From positions 62,001 to 126,000 of the forward strand of contig JAKSZP010018533.1 of assembly GCA_022478985.1 (NCBI GenBank): DNA of 64,000 nucleotides, written 5' to 3'. Below the pieces are notes generated by a model, which had not been told where the DNA came from, did no database searches, and saw only the letters and a list, made by a program, of their open reading frames with translations. This document shows, piece by piece, positions 33,880-45,929 of this stretch. The position numbers were made by a program, and so were the translations under genes. The number at the start of each line of letters is the position of its first letter. Positions within the stretch are counted from its first letter, which is position 1. This DNA comes from Massospora cicadina (lineage: Eukaryota > Entomophthoromycota > Entomophthoromycetes > Entomophthorales > Entomophthoraceae).

Positions 33880-34290
33880 AAAAAGGGCCTTTTAATGATC
33901 TGTAAATTTCCAGGACACTTTGATTAAGCTAAAGGCAACTTAACACAGGCTACTGTATTATAAACCTAGTTTAATTGGCACTTATCCTTCTCTTTAATGC
34001 ATCCTTGACTGTTATTGGAGTCATACTATCCTAATGTGATAAACACATGGGAGAACACCCAGTAGCCTTTTTTAGCGGCCACATCTTAAACAGGAGAGAA
34101 ACTATATGGTAAATTGGTGTATTATTCGACCACTATTTTTGTCTTCAAACAATACTGCATATATCTTCATGGGATCAAATTTCAAATTGTCACCAATTAT
34201 GATACATTGAGAACTGTAATATTAAGGAACCTGAAGGATGTTTGCCAAAATGTGCACTGTAGCTTAAGGCCTATAATAATGAATTATTGA
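33880..34290 (+). pseudogene. Ty3 RNase H, degenerate (element G)
   Basis: 'GEHPVAFFSGHILNRRE' at ~34050-34105 corresponds to the conserved 'hPvafaSr.ls..E.nY' segment of Ty3 RNase H. 'LHGIKFQIVTNYDTLRTV'-like sequence follows at ~34165-34215, with the expected Asp changed. It would degrade the RNA strand of the RNA-DNA hybrid. Confidence 0.5.
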
Positions 34291-34559
34291 AAAAATTGGA
34301 TTATTCTCATCAGAATACCAGCGGACTCTCCAGGTAATTATTATTTCTTAGTTGTCCCCTTATGCGTACCAGCTGCTTGACAAATATAAGCTTGTAAGTA
34401 TAAAAATGAGCAACTTTAATATTAGGAACACCTTGGCCCAATCACTAAAGAAGATAGAAATCAAGAATAGTATACTCTACAAGATGGTAGTGATGATAGA
34501 AAATGCTTGTACCCTGCCCACTAGAAGACATTAATTGTCATTCAAGTACAATGAATTGT

Positions 34560-35590
34560 TGGCTATATGGGCTGAACAAGACTCTAGGCAAGTTCAACAA
34601 GGCTACCATTGGGAGCATATAGGGATCGAAAATCAGGACATCTTAATGAAGTTCAGGAATTTCAGCTGCAACTATCCTCCAAAACCTCCACCACCTAATA
34701 GTTAGGTAAGAGAATTATTCTTAGCACACAGACTTATTGACGTTATTGGACTTTTAACAGTCAACGATTTTAACAGATACAAAAAGGTGGCCAAAGACCA
34801 CTTAAGTAAGTGTAACAAGGCAATTATATTTGTGATGTTGATAAGTCACTAAAACTAGATTTATTATGTAACACATTTTTCATTGACATGGATGTCTGTA
34901 GGAATCTTTGTGAATAAAGCTAACAAATACACCTCTATGTTAACCCCTAAACTTTATTAGCTCATGGGGATTAGAGGAGTCCTAGCTGCACCTTATCACC
35001 CCAAGGCTAGCGGAACTTTGTAGAGGGTCAATAGAACTTTAAAGAATTCTCTTTTATTTGCCGCCGCTTCTCTTTGTAATGGACTATACGTTGGACCAAC
35101 AATATCGTCTACAATATTATTATCATAATACCATGGGAGTCTCACCCTTCCAGTTACTTTATGGTCAAAGCCTTCCTTGCCTCCCCTTTTGCATTCCATT
35201 ATATAGGATGAATCTGTGAGCATACTAGAAGAATATTTTGATCAATTATCAAGGGTTCTTCAAATTCAAATTGAAGCTTTTGGTGCGTTCATGGCTTATA
35301 AATTTATCAGCAACCCCATATGTGCTTTTAAAGACGTCATATAGATTCAAGGAAGTTTAATTATCATACTGTTATACATAAAGATTTGGAAGAAATTATA
35401 CAATGTCCAAACTATAAAAAGGACCATATATATTCTTAGAGTGGTTGTCGCTTGATGTCTATACCCTCAAACTATTGTCCAATGGGAGAAATATTAACTG
35501 GGTTCATGCAAAGTTTCTGAAGCCCTACTAAAATAGTCATACTAACTCCTAAAAAGGTTACTCAAAGATTGAGTCAACTCAAGGGGAGAT
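34560..35590 (+). pseudogene. Ty3 integrase, degenerate (element G)
   Basis: The clearest block is 'YHPKASGTL' then 'RVNRTLKNSL' at ~34995-35055 (usual HPq..G..ER.N..Lk), with the Glu codon replaced by TAG. A first-Asp region is recognisable near 34735-34790. After the core, 'WVHAKFLKPY' near 35500-35525 matches the end of Ty3 integrases. Heavily broken. Confidence 0.55.
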
Positions 35591-35591
35591 G

Positions 35592-36145
35592 TGTTGCCAT
35601 AATTGGTGACTCAACTTGGTTATCTAACTTTTCATCACTTTTTTGTTATCATCTGGATGTAACTAAAATAAACTTTAGGCAACTATTCATCTATGTGTGT
35701 TGCTATCTTCCCCCCATTTAAGCCTTTATACCTTCCAGAATCATCATATACTATTCATCACTCTTTAATGAGTCCTTTGCAATGAATGGGTACCATTATG
35801 AGTATTGTGACCATTGCACATAAAACTCATTTTAATCAATGTCAATTGTACTTTCAAAATTAGGAGGTCATTTTCTGAGTCCATGAAGTTGACTTAAAAC
35901 ATTTTTATGATTACCCCAATAACGTATTATTTTTTCCTGAAATTACTAAGTATCTTGGTAGCTGTTCCTGAGGTATAAAATATTATACCAGGAATTGTAG
36001 GAATCAAATATTGCGTTGTTCCTCTATCCATTATTTAGCATAATAGGACCTTGCCAGGGTACAATGGTCTAGTGATCAAAATAGAGACCTAGAGTTTCAA
36101 GGAGAAACTGACCTGTGCAGTAGTGTGCAATTGTCACGCACTACA
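35592..36145 (+). repeat. 3' LTR of element G
   Basis: It starts TGTTGCCATAATTGG directly after the purine tract 'aaggggagatg' and is similar throughout to 26315-26863. It ends '..cacgcactaca'. The two LTRs have diverged strongly with many indels, so the element is old. Confidence 0.6.
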
Positions 36146-36276
36146 AAGGGTATTACCTGCCCAAAAACTTTTTGCAAACTTTCTTAAAAAAGGCCAGAGA
36201 CAAAAATATATTGCCTTTACTTCAGGTCGATTGTGCATCAATGCAGCCTAGACGTCACTGTTTAACCCTCACTACC

Positions 36277-37368
36277 TGTTGAAATTCTAAAATGCCCACA
36301 TTACACAGCTTAATTGATTATATAAATCTGCTTGTCCACTAGGGAATGTATCCCACTAGTGAATGTTAATTTAGTGATTACATATGATAACTATTGTTAA
36401 GAAAAATATCCCTAGAAAATATTTAGAAAATCACCAGAATTTTATCCTCTGGATCACTAATGTTTCATCGGTGATGATCCCTGGAAATAAAAAGTAATTG
36501 TGTTATCAATTTTAATATGATAATCTAATCAACTAGTAGTAGTTGATTAGGGTTTTGTCACTGATTGACTAAGAGGTTTATGAGTAGCTAGGCGATTGCT
36601 GCCGCCTATGATAAGCAACTTGCAAATTAACCTTTTAGGGATTGCAAACTGCTCTTTATGGGTAAAAGTCCTATTACCTAAGCAGGTTGTTAACCTAATA
36701 AGGGTAACATGCTGGGGTTAAGTGAAGGCATTTGGACACTTTTTTGTTTCAACCCAGAATAGGTCACAAATAGTTGATGGCAGAACCCAACTACACTGAT
36801 GAGGAAGATCATCATTTGGAGTGACCCTGAAGGGTTAGTTCATCAGCGACAGAAGCTGTTTTTCAACTGGGGCGCCAATGGAAGAGTTAGTCGCTGTTTA
36901 CTTATAATTCCCTTATTTTTTTTAAAAAAAACAGATAAGAAATCTGAAATACTTTATTATCTAGACTATCATTACTAGTGTATATTTTACTTTTGATACA
37001 AAAGTGGAGAGATAAGAAATTTTTGTTTATTTTTTTTGTTATCTCTGTGGACTCTGCATGAAGAGAGAGAAGAGGAACCACTGAACTTAATCCTAGGTTA
37101 AGTTATCAGAAGTTGGAAGAAGTCCCTACCAATATTCTGAAACGAGAATTCAAAGATTAGGACAAAAATCAGTTTAGCGTTTATACTAATAACCATTTTG
37201 GTTATAAGAGATTCAACTAAAGTAATAGTTTTCCTACTATTATTACCATATTCAATTAATTTACATAATTTTATACAACGCACATAAAAGTAACCTGTGC
37301 AGTTAAATAAGGGATCTGAATTGAGCTACAATCCTGAAAGAGCACATAGTTCCAAGATTTTAACACTT
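36277..37368 (+). repeat. LTR of the ~1.1 kb 'A' family, second plus-strand copy
   Basis: It starts TGTTGAAATTCTAAAATGCC and follows the LTRs at 3119 and 6353-7462 (inverted) block by block, including 'gatcactaatgtttcatcgg', 'attacctaagcagg' and 'ggcgccaatgg'. Just after it 'atggtcactacaagagg' at 37370 looks like a PBS with a small deletion, so this was probably a 5' LTR. The next ~185 bases (to 37553) are featureless. Confidence 0.6.
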
Positions 37369-37553
37369 AATGGTCACTACAAGAGGTAGTTGAGTACCAA
37401 CTAGCTCTCAGATTTTAACACAACCATTAGACACACCAGAAAATTCAGAGTTTTACTTATGTGCTTGAGTTTTTGATGTAGCTAAACAAATGCTATCCCT
37501 GTACGTTGATGTGCTAAAAACTGCTTGCATTCTCAACAGTTTGAACTTAACAT

Positions 37554-37785
37554 TATGCCACCTTCTAACCCATTCTGCTAATACCCAACTCCCAAGCTGT
37601 TTGCTCTCACGCCTATTTTAAACCACACTGGAAAATAAACTCCCTGGCCATCTTCCCCTTCTGACATGGCCACTTAGTCTTGCTATCATATCGCCATATT
37701 AGGGATTTTTAATTCAGTTTTATTTTGGCACTTACAAGTAAAGACGCGTTATTACCCCTTCTTGGGTTGGGCCTCAATATAATAT
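37554..37785 (+). mobile_element. SINE-2 copy, plus orientation, diverged
   Basis: It is the reverse complement of the 17304-17542 type. Shared blocks are 'ctaatacccaactcccaag', 'ccccttctgacatggccactta', 'ccatattagggatttttaatt' and 'ccccttcttgggttgggcc'. It has no clear TSD. Start and end are placed by similarity to the other copies. Confidence 0.55.
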
Positions 37786-37799
37786 ATAACAGTATAGTT

Positions 37800-39029
37800 A
37801 ATTTGATAAGCTATATTTGCTAATAGGAGATAAGTGGGCCAGTGGTAGGGTTCATAAGAAACCAACTTACAAAACATAGTAAACGATGTACTATAAAATC
37901 TTTCAATTGCCCCATTAGTGGAGATTTATATGAAGTAGAACTTTAGGAGATACCAAAATAAAGCTTTCAATTCGTTAATATAAAGGAGGTGTGGTTCATC
38001 TCATTATCTGGTAGCACCTTTTAACACCCATGTTGCGTTATACTGCTTTAAAAGAGGAAGTAGCAGTTGTTATAGATGAGTTAGAATGACTGAGGTAGCT
38101 TAAATCCATTTTAATTAAATGATTGACAGCTAGAATGTATATCAATTCCATTGACAGCTATTAGAAGAGGAATAATGATGTAAAGATGAACAACATGTAC
38201 TAGAAAGATGGGACCATCGCTCAAAAATTAACATAAAAACTTTCCTAACTTAAACATACTAGACAAGAATTAATAGTTTTTGAATAGTAGAACCCATCCT
38301 CTAGTAAATAAATTGATATCTTCCGTTGATGGAGTTTTTATCCTTTTTCATGGTGTGATTGCTAATAGACCTCCAATTTAGCATCAGTTCTTGAGGATGG
38401 TTAAATATGAGGAAGCCACATCTTTATAGCTAGATTATATATGTATTATTCTTTAATCTGGGTGCTATTAGTTTTATTTTCAAATTCAATTTGGACATAG
38501 TCAGCTTCTAGTGCCTTAATTCCAGTCACCTAATAAGATCATATACTTGATTGTCTTCCGCATCAAGCACAGTAAAAATGACAATTGAGATAATTCCATC
38601 AGTATTTTGATGGCTTTTCTGGGTCGGCATATGATGGAAAGCACATGATTTAGGAGTTTTTAAAGTCTATATATGGAGTAATAAGCATCATTTTTTCCTT
38701 TTTTAAAGCCACTCTATAATGATAATTACAATTGTGAAAATTAAATGCCATAAAATAGAGTCTTAAAGTGGTGATAGCTAAAAACACTTGTAACACTCTT
38801 GCCTTTTCATGTTTGAGTTCCAGTTGGCTTTAAAGTGGCTTTTACTATAACATGCTATCAGGTGGTCCACCTGGTCGTCATCATGTTGTGCCAAAATAGC
38901 GTCTTTGGCTATAATTTTCACATTGGAGAATAATAATAAATGGTTTGTAGAAATTAGAAATTGATAATGATAAGTTGACTGATTAGAATTTTTTTGTAAG
39001 AGATGTAAAAACATCTTTTTTCAATATTC
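37800..39029 (-). pseudogene. Ty3 element I: integrase and RNase H, first part
   Basis: On the minus strand an RNase H remnant 'DAILAQHDDDQVDHLIACYSK' lies at ~38905-38840. Integrase remnants follow at lower coordinates: 'IYILAVNHLIKMDLSYL' (~38150-38095) and 'RIESFILVS' to the post-core region near 37870-37960. The frame is cut exactly where element C inserted (TSD 39030-39034). The RT side of the same element should resume beyond 55539. Stops throughout. Confidence 0.55.
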
Positions 39030-39034
39030 CACTC

Positions 39035-39236
39035 TGTTGTGAATTTGATATGACTGGATGATAAGCCTGAGGTCATTATGTCAAATTGAATGGAATCTGT
39101 CGAGATTCAATATGGTAATGGTAATTTTAGTGCCTTGAATTGAGGTGATATTGGGTTATTTGGAAATCGCCTCAAATAGGTGATTGTGAAATTAACAAAT
39201 GAAGAATTGATGGAGCCAATAAGATATGGTGAATTA
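39035..39236 (+). repeat. Element C 5' LTR, part 1 (before LINE C)
   Basis: It begins with TGTTGTG and matches 49749-49950. It ends with the LINE C target-site duplication AATAAGATATGGTGAATTA (39218-39236). The LTR resumes at 44519. Confidence 0.92.
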
Positions 39237-39330
39237 TACTTTTCTTTCTCGTTGCAAACACTTTTGCAACCTATTCAATTCAAGACTAAATCTAGTTTAA
39301 TAATCTCACAGAGGAGATTAGTCTGCGCCC

Positions 39331-40740
39331 ATGTCTGGGAGCAGTTGGGTAAGCAAGGCAAGAGGAGCAGGCGGAAGGCTCGCGGCCTCCAAGGTTCAAA
39401 AACGCCCCAGAGAATCTGGCGGAATAGACAAAAATCTCAAAAAACTGGCGGTCACAATTTCCCAGAGATACTCGCGTGGCAAGCACGATGCAACCAGTAC
39501 ATTAACATGCCACACTCCCAGCCACTTTTGTTGGTGGAATTAGGAGTCCGTGTTTATCTGGACATCCAAAAAACGGCCTTATGGGAAAAATTTTGTGAAG
39601 ATGTACACAAAATTTTCCTGACTGCAGTGTACGTTGCACCTCACTCCATGTCATGCAGTTGGCTGGACCTAGGTTTCAAAAGCAAAATAGCAGCAGACGA
39701 GGCTGCAGTGGTGCACATAGTGGTCGACCTCCCCAAAGGGCAACAGGTCATCATAACCAAATGCACCAGATGGAAAAAATCAAACCAAATTTTCCTCACG
39801 TTTGACTTTTTGCCTACTACGGTAAAATGTGACATTTTGGAGCAACACCTGAAAGATGGTCTCACCGTATATGGTGAAATACAATCTTTTGAAATGCAAC
39901 GTTTCACGCTGATGCCACACCTGTGCACCGGCAAAGCCATCGCAGTTCTGACCCCAACTGAGGAGATTGTGAAGGACCTAACCCAGATCCTGCACTCCAC
40001 CTTTAATGACATCGCAGGGCATACCACCCACCCATTCCAGGTAACCGTGGACACCGCGCCCCCCATTTGCACCCACTGTGATGCGTTCAGCCATAAGGCG
40101 CATGCATGCCTCATCAAGGAGGGCGTCATATTCCAAGAGCACCCCTCAGCGGCCATGGCCAGCGGAGAGGCGCACTATGAACCAACCGCAAGCACCAAGG
40201 AGGCTTTCCCGTGGGGAGCACAAGGCTGCTACCTATTGGTAAAGCCATTCTACCCGCAGGAGTGGAAGAAGGCCAAGCAGGCCCATAGGGCCGCGGCCAA
40301 GGAAGCGGCCAAGGCCACCACCACCATCCCACACTCACAAAGCTAGAAGGACATGGAGACCTTCGCGGCAGAAGTGACTTGGGAATCCATCACCCAATCA
40401 GATTGGGAAGCCCATGCTGAGCGGGCCACTCAATCTGAGGATCCAATGGGAGATTCAATCTCACTAATCACTGCACCCAAGCTCTGGTTGAAACTGACTT
40501 GGGGCCTATCCCAACTGAAATTTTTTTTGACCCACTCAATGGTGCACCAAACTTATCCGCACCACAAAAAATTCGTCCGACGTCGGGAAAACAAAAGCAA
40601 AGGCCAAAGCCAATGTGACTCTTTCTGCAAAAATTAACAAAAACCTCGATAGCGTTGCTGCTAACACCTGTGCTGCTGTGAAAGCCTGTGGGGACCTTGA
40701 AGAGGCTGGTGGGCCCAGGGGCCCACCCCCTTGCACCTAA
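39331..40740 (+). pseudogene. LINE ORF1, CCHC protein (copy C)
   Basis: It starts at the conserved ATG (MSGSSWVSKARGAGG). Near 39465 one C is missing from a CCCC run ('ttcccag' against 'ttccccag' in copy D). This moves the reading frame, so the rest (YINMPHSQPLL... to the Ala/Lys-rich end) lies in the frame open from 39180 to 40346. The knuckle CTHCDAFSHKAHAC is at ~40070-40110, with Ser where B and D have Gly. A TAG at ~40344 cuts the tail. It is the RNA-binding partner of ORF2. Confidence 0.85.
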
Positions 40741-40746
40741 GGTGCA

Positions 40747-43700
40747 ATGGGGGAAACCTTCACTCTAGGGATGCTGAATATCTCTAGACTCAAGGCCTCC
40801 CATCCTGGGCCTAGGAAACTGAGTTTTTTACAACACAATTCACCCGTGGATATCCTGGCCATCCAGGAGTCCCACTGTCCACAAGGTTCCAAGGAAGCTT
40901 GGAAACAATGCTTCTATCCATATTCTTTTGGTCGAAGCACTGTGGGGTGCTATATCAGAAAAATAATTTTTTTCAAATTCACATCCTCAGAAACATTCCT
41001 AAATGGCTGAGTGCTCATCATCACCTTCTCGTGGGCTGATGTTGCACATGCAATCGTCAATATCTACGCCCCAAACGGTGCACACAAGCATTGTGAATTT
41101 TTCTCATTGATCAAATCCCTCCCACTACCCCCTGATTCTTTCTAGTTGGCGACATGAACTGTTAACTAACCTCACCAACGGACTGGTGGCCACCCTCACC
41201 CCACGCCCCACAGGGTCACATAGAACTACGCATTCTAAAAGCCACCCTTGGGTTAATGGATGCACTGCCGCGACATGCCCCACTGCTCGAAAACATGACA
41301 CATCCCCACATCCACAACGGCCAATTAAGGTCCATGACCCGTATTGACCTTATTCTAATGCTGGCAAAATTCCAATCCCACATCTCCCACTTCAAAACAA
41401 CAAAAATGGAATTCTCCAACCACCGACTGGTCTCAATAACCTACCACTTACCCATCACAGTTGCAAAGGCCCCACATTGGTGCAAAATCTGCCCCCCAAG
41501 CTCGCGTCACCAGGATTTTCCACGTGGGTGAAAGAGGCAACTTTGGCAAAATTGTTTGTTGCACCATTTTGCACGGACCCCATTTCCACATGGGCAACTT
41601 TAAAAGAGGATACCATCCGCCACTATCGCCATCTCTCCTCCAGATGCTCACGAGCCACATTGGCAGTTATCTCGTGTGCACTGGCAGAATTGGCCCACTT
41701 GGAGTCCAATATTCCAGCCACAGGATACAGCCCTGCTTGGGGCTGGAAGTGGGCGGAGGCAGCCGCCCACCTCAATGCACTTGAAAGGCAACACAAACAT
41801 CGGGTTTGTGTCCAATACAGGGCTACATGCATCACTAAAGGCGACAAGTGCACCGCATACTTCTTCAAAAATTTTTTTGCACCACGCCAGAGCGTGGCCT
41901 GCACACAGGTGCGAAGATCGAATAATTCTATTGTGGACACACTGGCTGAAGTGGCAATCAAAACGCAAAGATATTACTCCGAGTTATACTGAGCCAAACC
42001 AATTCAGCTGGCTGAAATGGCAGAATTTCTCAACCGAGCTCATATCTGCACCATTTTCTGATACCCAGAAATAATGAATTTAATTACTCCGAATGAATTA
42101 TGGACAGCCATTCACGGTGCGCCAAACTGAAAATGCCCAGGCCCAGATGGCATTCCATATGAGTTCTACAAAAAATATTTCAAATATATATCCCCATTGC
42201 TGCTAGCCTCACTTAACCAAAGCCTGTTGGAAATGCGCCTCCTACCAGGAGGACATGAGGCCTTTACTGTCACACTCTTCAAGAAAGGGGATAAGCTTGA
42301 CTTAGCCAACTGGCGCCCCATTTCTCTAACAAACACAGACACCAAAATTTTAACAAAAATTCATGGCTAACCGTTTAGGGACTGTAGCATCTGCCACCAT
42401 CTCCCCAGAACAATTCAGTTTCAACCCCAGAAGGTCGATTTGGGATAACGTGCACTCTGTGGCTAATGTATTTCAGTCCACAGCCTCTGGGGCACTTGTA
42501 TTCTTGGACCAACAAAAGGCCTATGATAGAGTAAACTGGGAATATTTTAGGGCCTGCCTCCATCAATTCCGCCTACCCCCCGCTTCATAAACTGGGTGAT
42601 GCTGCTCACAGAATCTGCGACAATGGCAGTGTGTGGCCCAGGCTTCCTAATGGAAGTAGTCCGCCCTCAAAGGGGCCTGCGACAAGGGGACCCCCTCAGC
42701 CCACTCTTATACAACTTCAGCCTTGACCCACTACTGCGAAATGTGAATGCCCAACTCACTGGGGTCCATGTGCCAGGCTAAACCCCAGTCAAGATGATGG
42801 CATTTGCAGATGATTGCGTGGTGGGGGTGTCTAATAACAAAGATGCATGCGCGCTTGAAGCCCTCATCCAGGAATATTCCCGGGTAAGCAACGCGGCACT
42901 GAACGCCTCCAAAACCGAAATCATCCTCCTTGGTCAGTTTCAGAACTGCTGGGCCCCAGCAAGTAGTTCCCAACCAGGCCCATCTGCTCGCACATGTCCA
43001 CGCCTTACTAACTCAACACACACCGCTCCACTGGTGCTCCCCTTCGTGCCACGTCCTACCATAGGACTGGTGCGCCATCTGGGCGTGTGGATGGAGGCAG
43101 GCGGATATGCGTCAGCAGTAATGGAGTGCCATATACTGGACAACGTGACGAAGCAAATAGCCTCTCTCAGAGCCCACCCTACTACCCTCACTGGCAGGGT
43201 TGTTCTTGCCAACTCTATGCTCCTATCCAAAGTCTGGTTCAGAGCCCACGCCATCCCCTTCTCCCCAAGCTTCTTCAAATCCCTGTATGCTTTGCTGCAA
43301 GGATGGCTTTGGTCAGGCCGCTCTCCACCAGTACGGCTAGAGGTCATGTTTGGCCCTCATCATCAAGGTGGCATGGGCCTGCTTGACTTCAAAGCCCATG
43401 CTGCCAAGATCCTGGGCACCTGAATCGCGGCCATCACCGCTCCTACACTCCCATCCCAACACTGGTCCCACGCGGCCCACTCCAACTTCTCCTGAGCCTT
43501 TGGCCTCAACATTCCATCAAACCCCCACTCCCTGATGAAATACCTCGCATCACACACATCGGCCACAGGTCCTCACGGGACCAAAACCCATTACAAACAA
43601 ATCCTACTCTCCATTCGAAGCGCAGAGTGGAGAATTCGTATTAGTGGACATACAACCCGAAGAGGCCGCCCCTCTCCTCAGTTCACACAAGAGGTACAGG

Positions 43701-44369
43701 GGCTACCCATCCATGATGGCGTGATCCCCAATCGACCCCAAGTCCTATCCAGGGTGGACTATTTGGCTATGATGGACATCCCTTATTCCACTGAGACCCA
43801 AAAGATTATCTGGAAATACGCACACCATCCTCTGTTGCAGCCTCAAGTCCGTTCCCATGTGTGGCGCTGCCTGAGGCGGGTGTATCGTACAGCTGAGCGC
43901 TCTAATGCTTTACACTCATCCTGTGTCGTGTGTGGCCAGTATGGAACGCTGTTTCACCGCCTGGAGAAGTGCCCCACCTCTAAAGTAATATGGCGCGAAG
44001 TCCAACGTCTGCTAGGCCAGGATCAAACACATCCCTTCAGTCTGTCAAGAGATATGTTTGCTTCATCAATGGCCTCCCCCCCCACCCTCCCTCCGTGCTC
44101 TGGTGGTTGCAATCGCCATGTGGACTATCCACACGATTGTCTTGGATGCCATCGCTGGCTCCATCCCCACCCTCCCAGAAGCTGTCCACAGATTCCGGTC
44201 TCATTTGGTGGACCACTTTCAAGCGTGGATGTTTGGGTACCTCCCACCGCGTCACCGACAGCTGGTCTCCTCCTGGTTCCCAGTCTGGTTCATCAAATCA
44301 GACCCCTTCCTCCACACGTGCTCAATAGTGGCTACGGCCCCTTCACACGTTCCCTCCCCCTCCCCATAA
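40747..44369 (+). pseudogene. LINE ORF2: endonuclease, RT, CCHC finger (copy C)
   Basis: It likely starts at ATG 40747 (MGETFTLGMLN), seven bases after ORF1. The endonuclease shows 'DILAIQESHCPQGS' at ~40850 and 'GDMNC' near 41150, and the final box reads S-N-H instead of S-D-H at ~41415. RT shows 'VFLDQQKAYDRVNWEY' (~42500), 'GLRQGDPLSPLLYNFSLDPL' (~42675) and 'MMAFADDCVVG' (~42797). The finger CVVCGQYGTLFHRLEKC is at ~43920-43975. A TAA at ~42778, TGA at ~41010 and several indels break the frame. Catalyses target-primed reverse transcription in intact copies. Confidence 0.87.
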
Positions 44370-44518
44370 GTGGCGTTCCCACTGGCAACAAGAGATAGCA
44401 TCGCTTCTCTGGGGTGCCTCCCCTGGTACTAAGTTTATCTTTCCTGAGTCATATTTGGAAGTGTCCATCCCATGGTCGGCCTTCCCCGCAATAAATTCAA
44501 ATAAGATATGGCGAATTA

Positions 44519-44815
44519 AAATTACTAAGCCATATGAGTCATAGCATCCAAAGTCACTATAATATAGGTGAGACAAGATGATCAAGAAGGGTTGTTGTTA
44601 AGAAAGATGGAGTAAAAGCGGAATAAGAAGAATCCATGGTATTAAAAGTACATTTAATAAAATGAGTTGTGGGAGCAAGTGCTCCATACTTAAGTAAAGT
44701 TATTTTGTTGTTATGAGGGAAGCTATTGTCATATCATTAGTCCCTATTGCTTAGTGGGTTAACCATGTGCAAAAATCCGCTGGCATATTTATTGAATAGT
44801 GCTGAAATTACAACA
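44519..44815 (+). repeat. Element C 5' LTR, part 2
   Basis: It continues the LTR after LINE C and ends '..gaaattacaaca'. It matches 49951-50169 plus 55455-55534. The two parts together give a ~500-bp LTR with TGTTGT/ACAACA ends. Confidence 0.9.
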
Positions 44816-44816
44816 G

Positions 44817-44829
44817 TGGTGCTCACTAT
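44817..44829 (+). other. Primer-binding site (element C)
   Basis: TGGTGCTCACTAT starts one base after the 5' LTR. It shares the TGGTGCTCACTA core with elements A and E. Confidence 0.7.
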
Positions 44830-45840
44830 AGGGGGCGCATTGGACAATCACAAAGTCAACAACCTTCCTCAGTCGCTGGCCATATTCTATCAGACTTACT
44901 CTGGCAAGGAGTCTTTTCAAGATGATGCAACCATTGAATATGCAGAACTCAAGCTTTCCTTGGACGCTGTGCTCCAGTGGAAAAAGGAGTTTCTATAGGA
45001 GGTTTGTATTGATTAGCTGCCTCCATTTGATTGCAATGTAAATATCTATGGATTTTTTAAGCAAAATGAGTTTGCAGTGGAAGGAACTTCAGATCAGTGT
45101 AAAGCCATTTTATTGATATCCACTATTGATGTCGACAATGCTGACCAAGTTGTTTGCTATCTTCCCACCAGTTCCGCTACCTATCAAAATGTGAAAAATA
45201 CTGTGTTGTGGTTATTTGGAGGGACTATGAAAATGGCACAGCGGAAGGCGGAATTCTTAACAATTGGGTTTCAGCATAATGAGACCCTCAACACATTTGC
45301 TGATTGCTTTATGATGGAAGCTCATGTGTTAATTGGGGCAGGAACTTTAACTGAATCAGATGTATGCATAGTGTTGACCTCCGCTGTGAAGCCATACCGT
45401 TCCCTTTTCGATACTATGGCTCCATCTTTAAAAGTTGGTATTCCTTTGCTTAAACTCGTTCAAATCTTGTGCCAGTTATCCGCTAACTTCCCTCCGCCCA
45501 ACATAGAGCAGAACCATATCCTCTCCACTGCTGGACCTTATTAATTGAGGAAGTCATCTCTTCCAGTTCAGCATCCATTTGGTAATCACCAACTTTATTA
45601 TTACTACACGCCTCATCTCAAACGGAGTTACTGTCAGCAGTTCAACTATCAGGAAGGGTCTATCTACACTGCCTAACCCCAGCATAACTTTTGGGATGGG
45701 CTATTTCACAACAATCATGGATGCAGATCTTACAGGATCAATTGTTTCTTATGTGTGGTTGTTCTGGGCACTTGGCCAGAAGTTTTCTTTAATGTCAGGG
45801 TTATTCCCTCCTGCAGGGACAGTATAATCAGGGAAAAGTC
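44830..45840 (+). pseudogene. Gag, element C
   Basis: Frames 44747-44998 ('LPQSLAIFYQTYSGKESF', 'YAELKLSLDAVLQWKKEF') and 45077-45544 read like a Ty3 Gag/capsid: 'TYQNVKNTVLWLFGG' then 'FADCFMMEAHVLIGAGTLTE'. A zinc-knuckle trace (CFLC, then GCSGHLARS after a 2-base slip) is near 45745-45790. A TAG at ~44998 and a TAA at ~45542 interrupt it. Gag would assemble the particle and bind RNA through the knuckle. Confidence 0.65.
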
Positions 45841-45929
45841 AGAGCGGAGTAGAAATGGGACTCTCTACTTCTGCTAATTTAACTCAAAATGTCCCACCTT
45901 ACCTAACCCTGTACACTCCGGGGAAGATC

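Larger units (their letters stand above)
26864..35591 (+). mobile_element. Ty3/gypsy element G, decayed internal region
   Basis: Plus-strand order: PBS (26869), a long degenerate Gag/protease zone (~27000-30300), RT (33214-33720), RNase H (33880-34290), integrase (34560-35580) and a PPT 'aaggggagatg' ending at 35591. At ~8.7 kb it is longer than element C (4.9 kb internal). The excess is explained at least partly by a SINE-2 copy (30406-30642) and an unrelated minus-strand relic (30650-32080). Gag fragments near 28940-29110 have no intact knuckle. The 27000-28900 part holds nothing else I can name. All frames broken. Confidence 0.6.
39237..44499 (+). mobile_element. LINE copy C, full length
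   Basis: 5263 bp flanked by a 19-bp TSD (39218-39236; 44500-44518) with one C/T difference. It lies in the same orientation as the Ty3 element whose 5' LTR it splits. ORF1, ORF2, 5' UTR and the AATAAA tail are all present. A 1-base loss in ORF1, a TAA in ORF2 before the FADD box, and a TGA and frame changes further on make it inactive. Confidence 0.94.

Noticed and set aside
39180..40346. 388-codon open frame taken as a gene starting at 39180
   Set aside because: Its first ~50 codons are LTR and LINE 5' UTR. The conserved ORF1 start is ATG 39331 in another frame, joined by a 1-base deletion.
42940..43347. 135-codon minus-strand frame in LINE C
   Set aside because: Antisense of RT-coding sequence; the same shadow appears in copies B and D.
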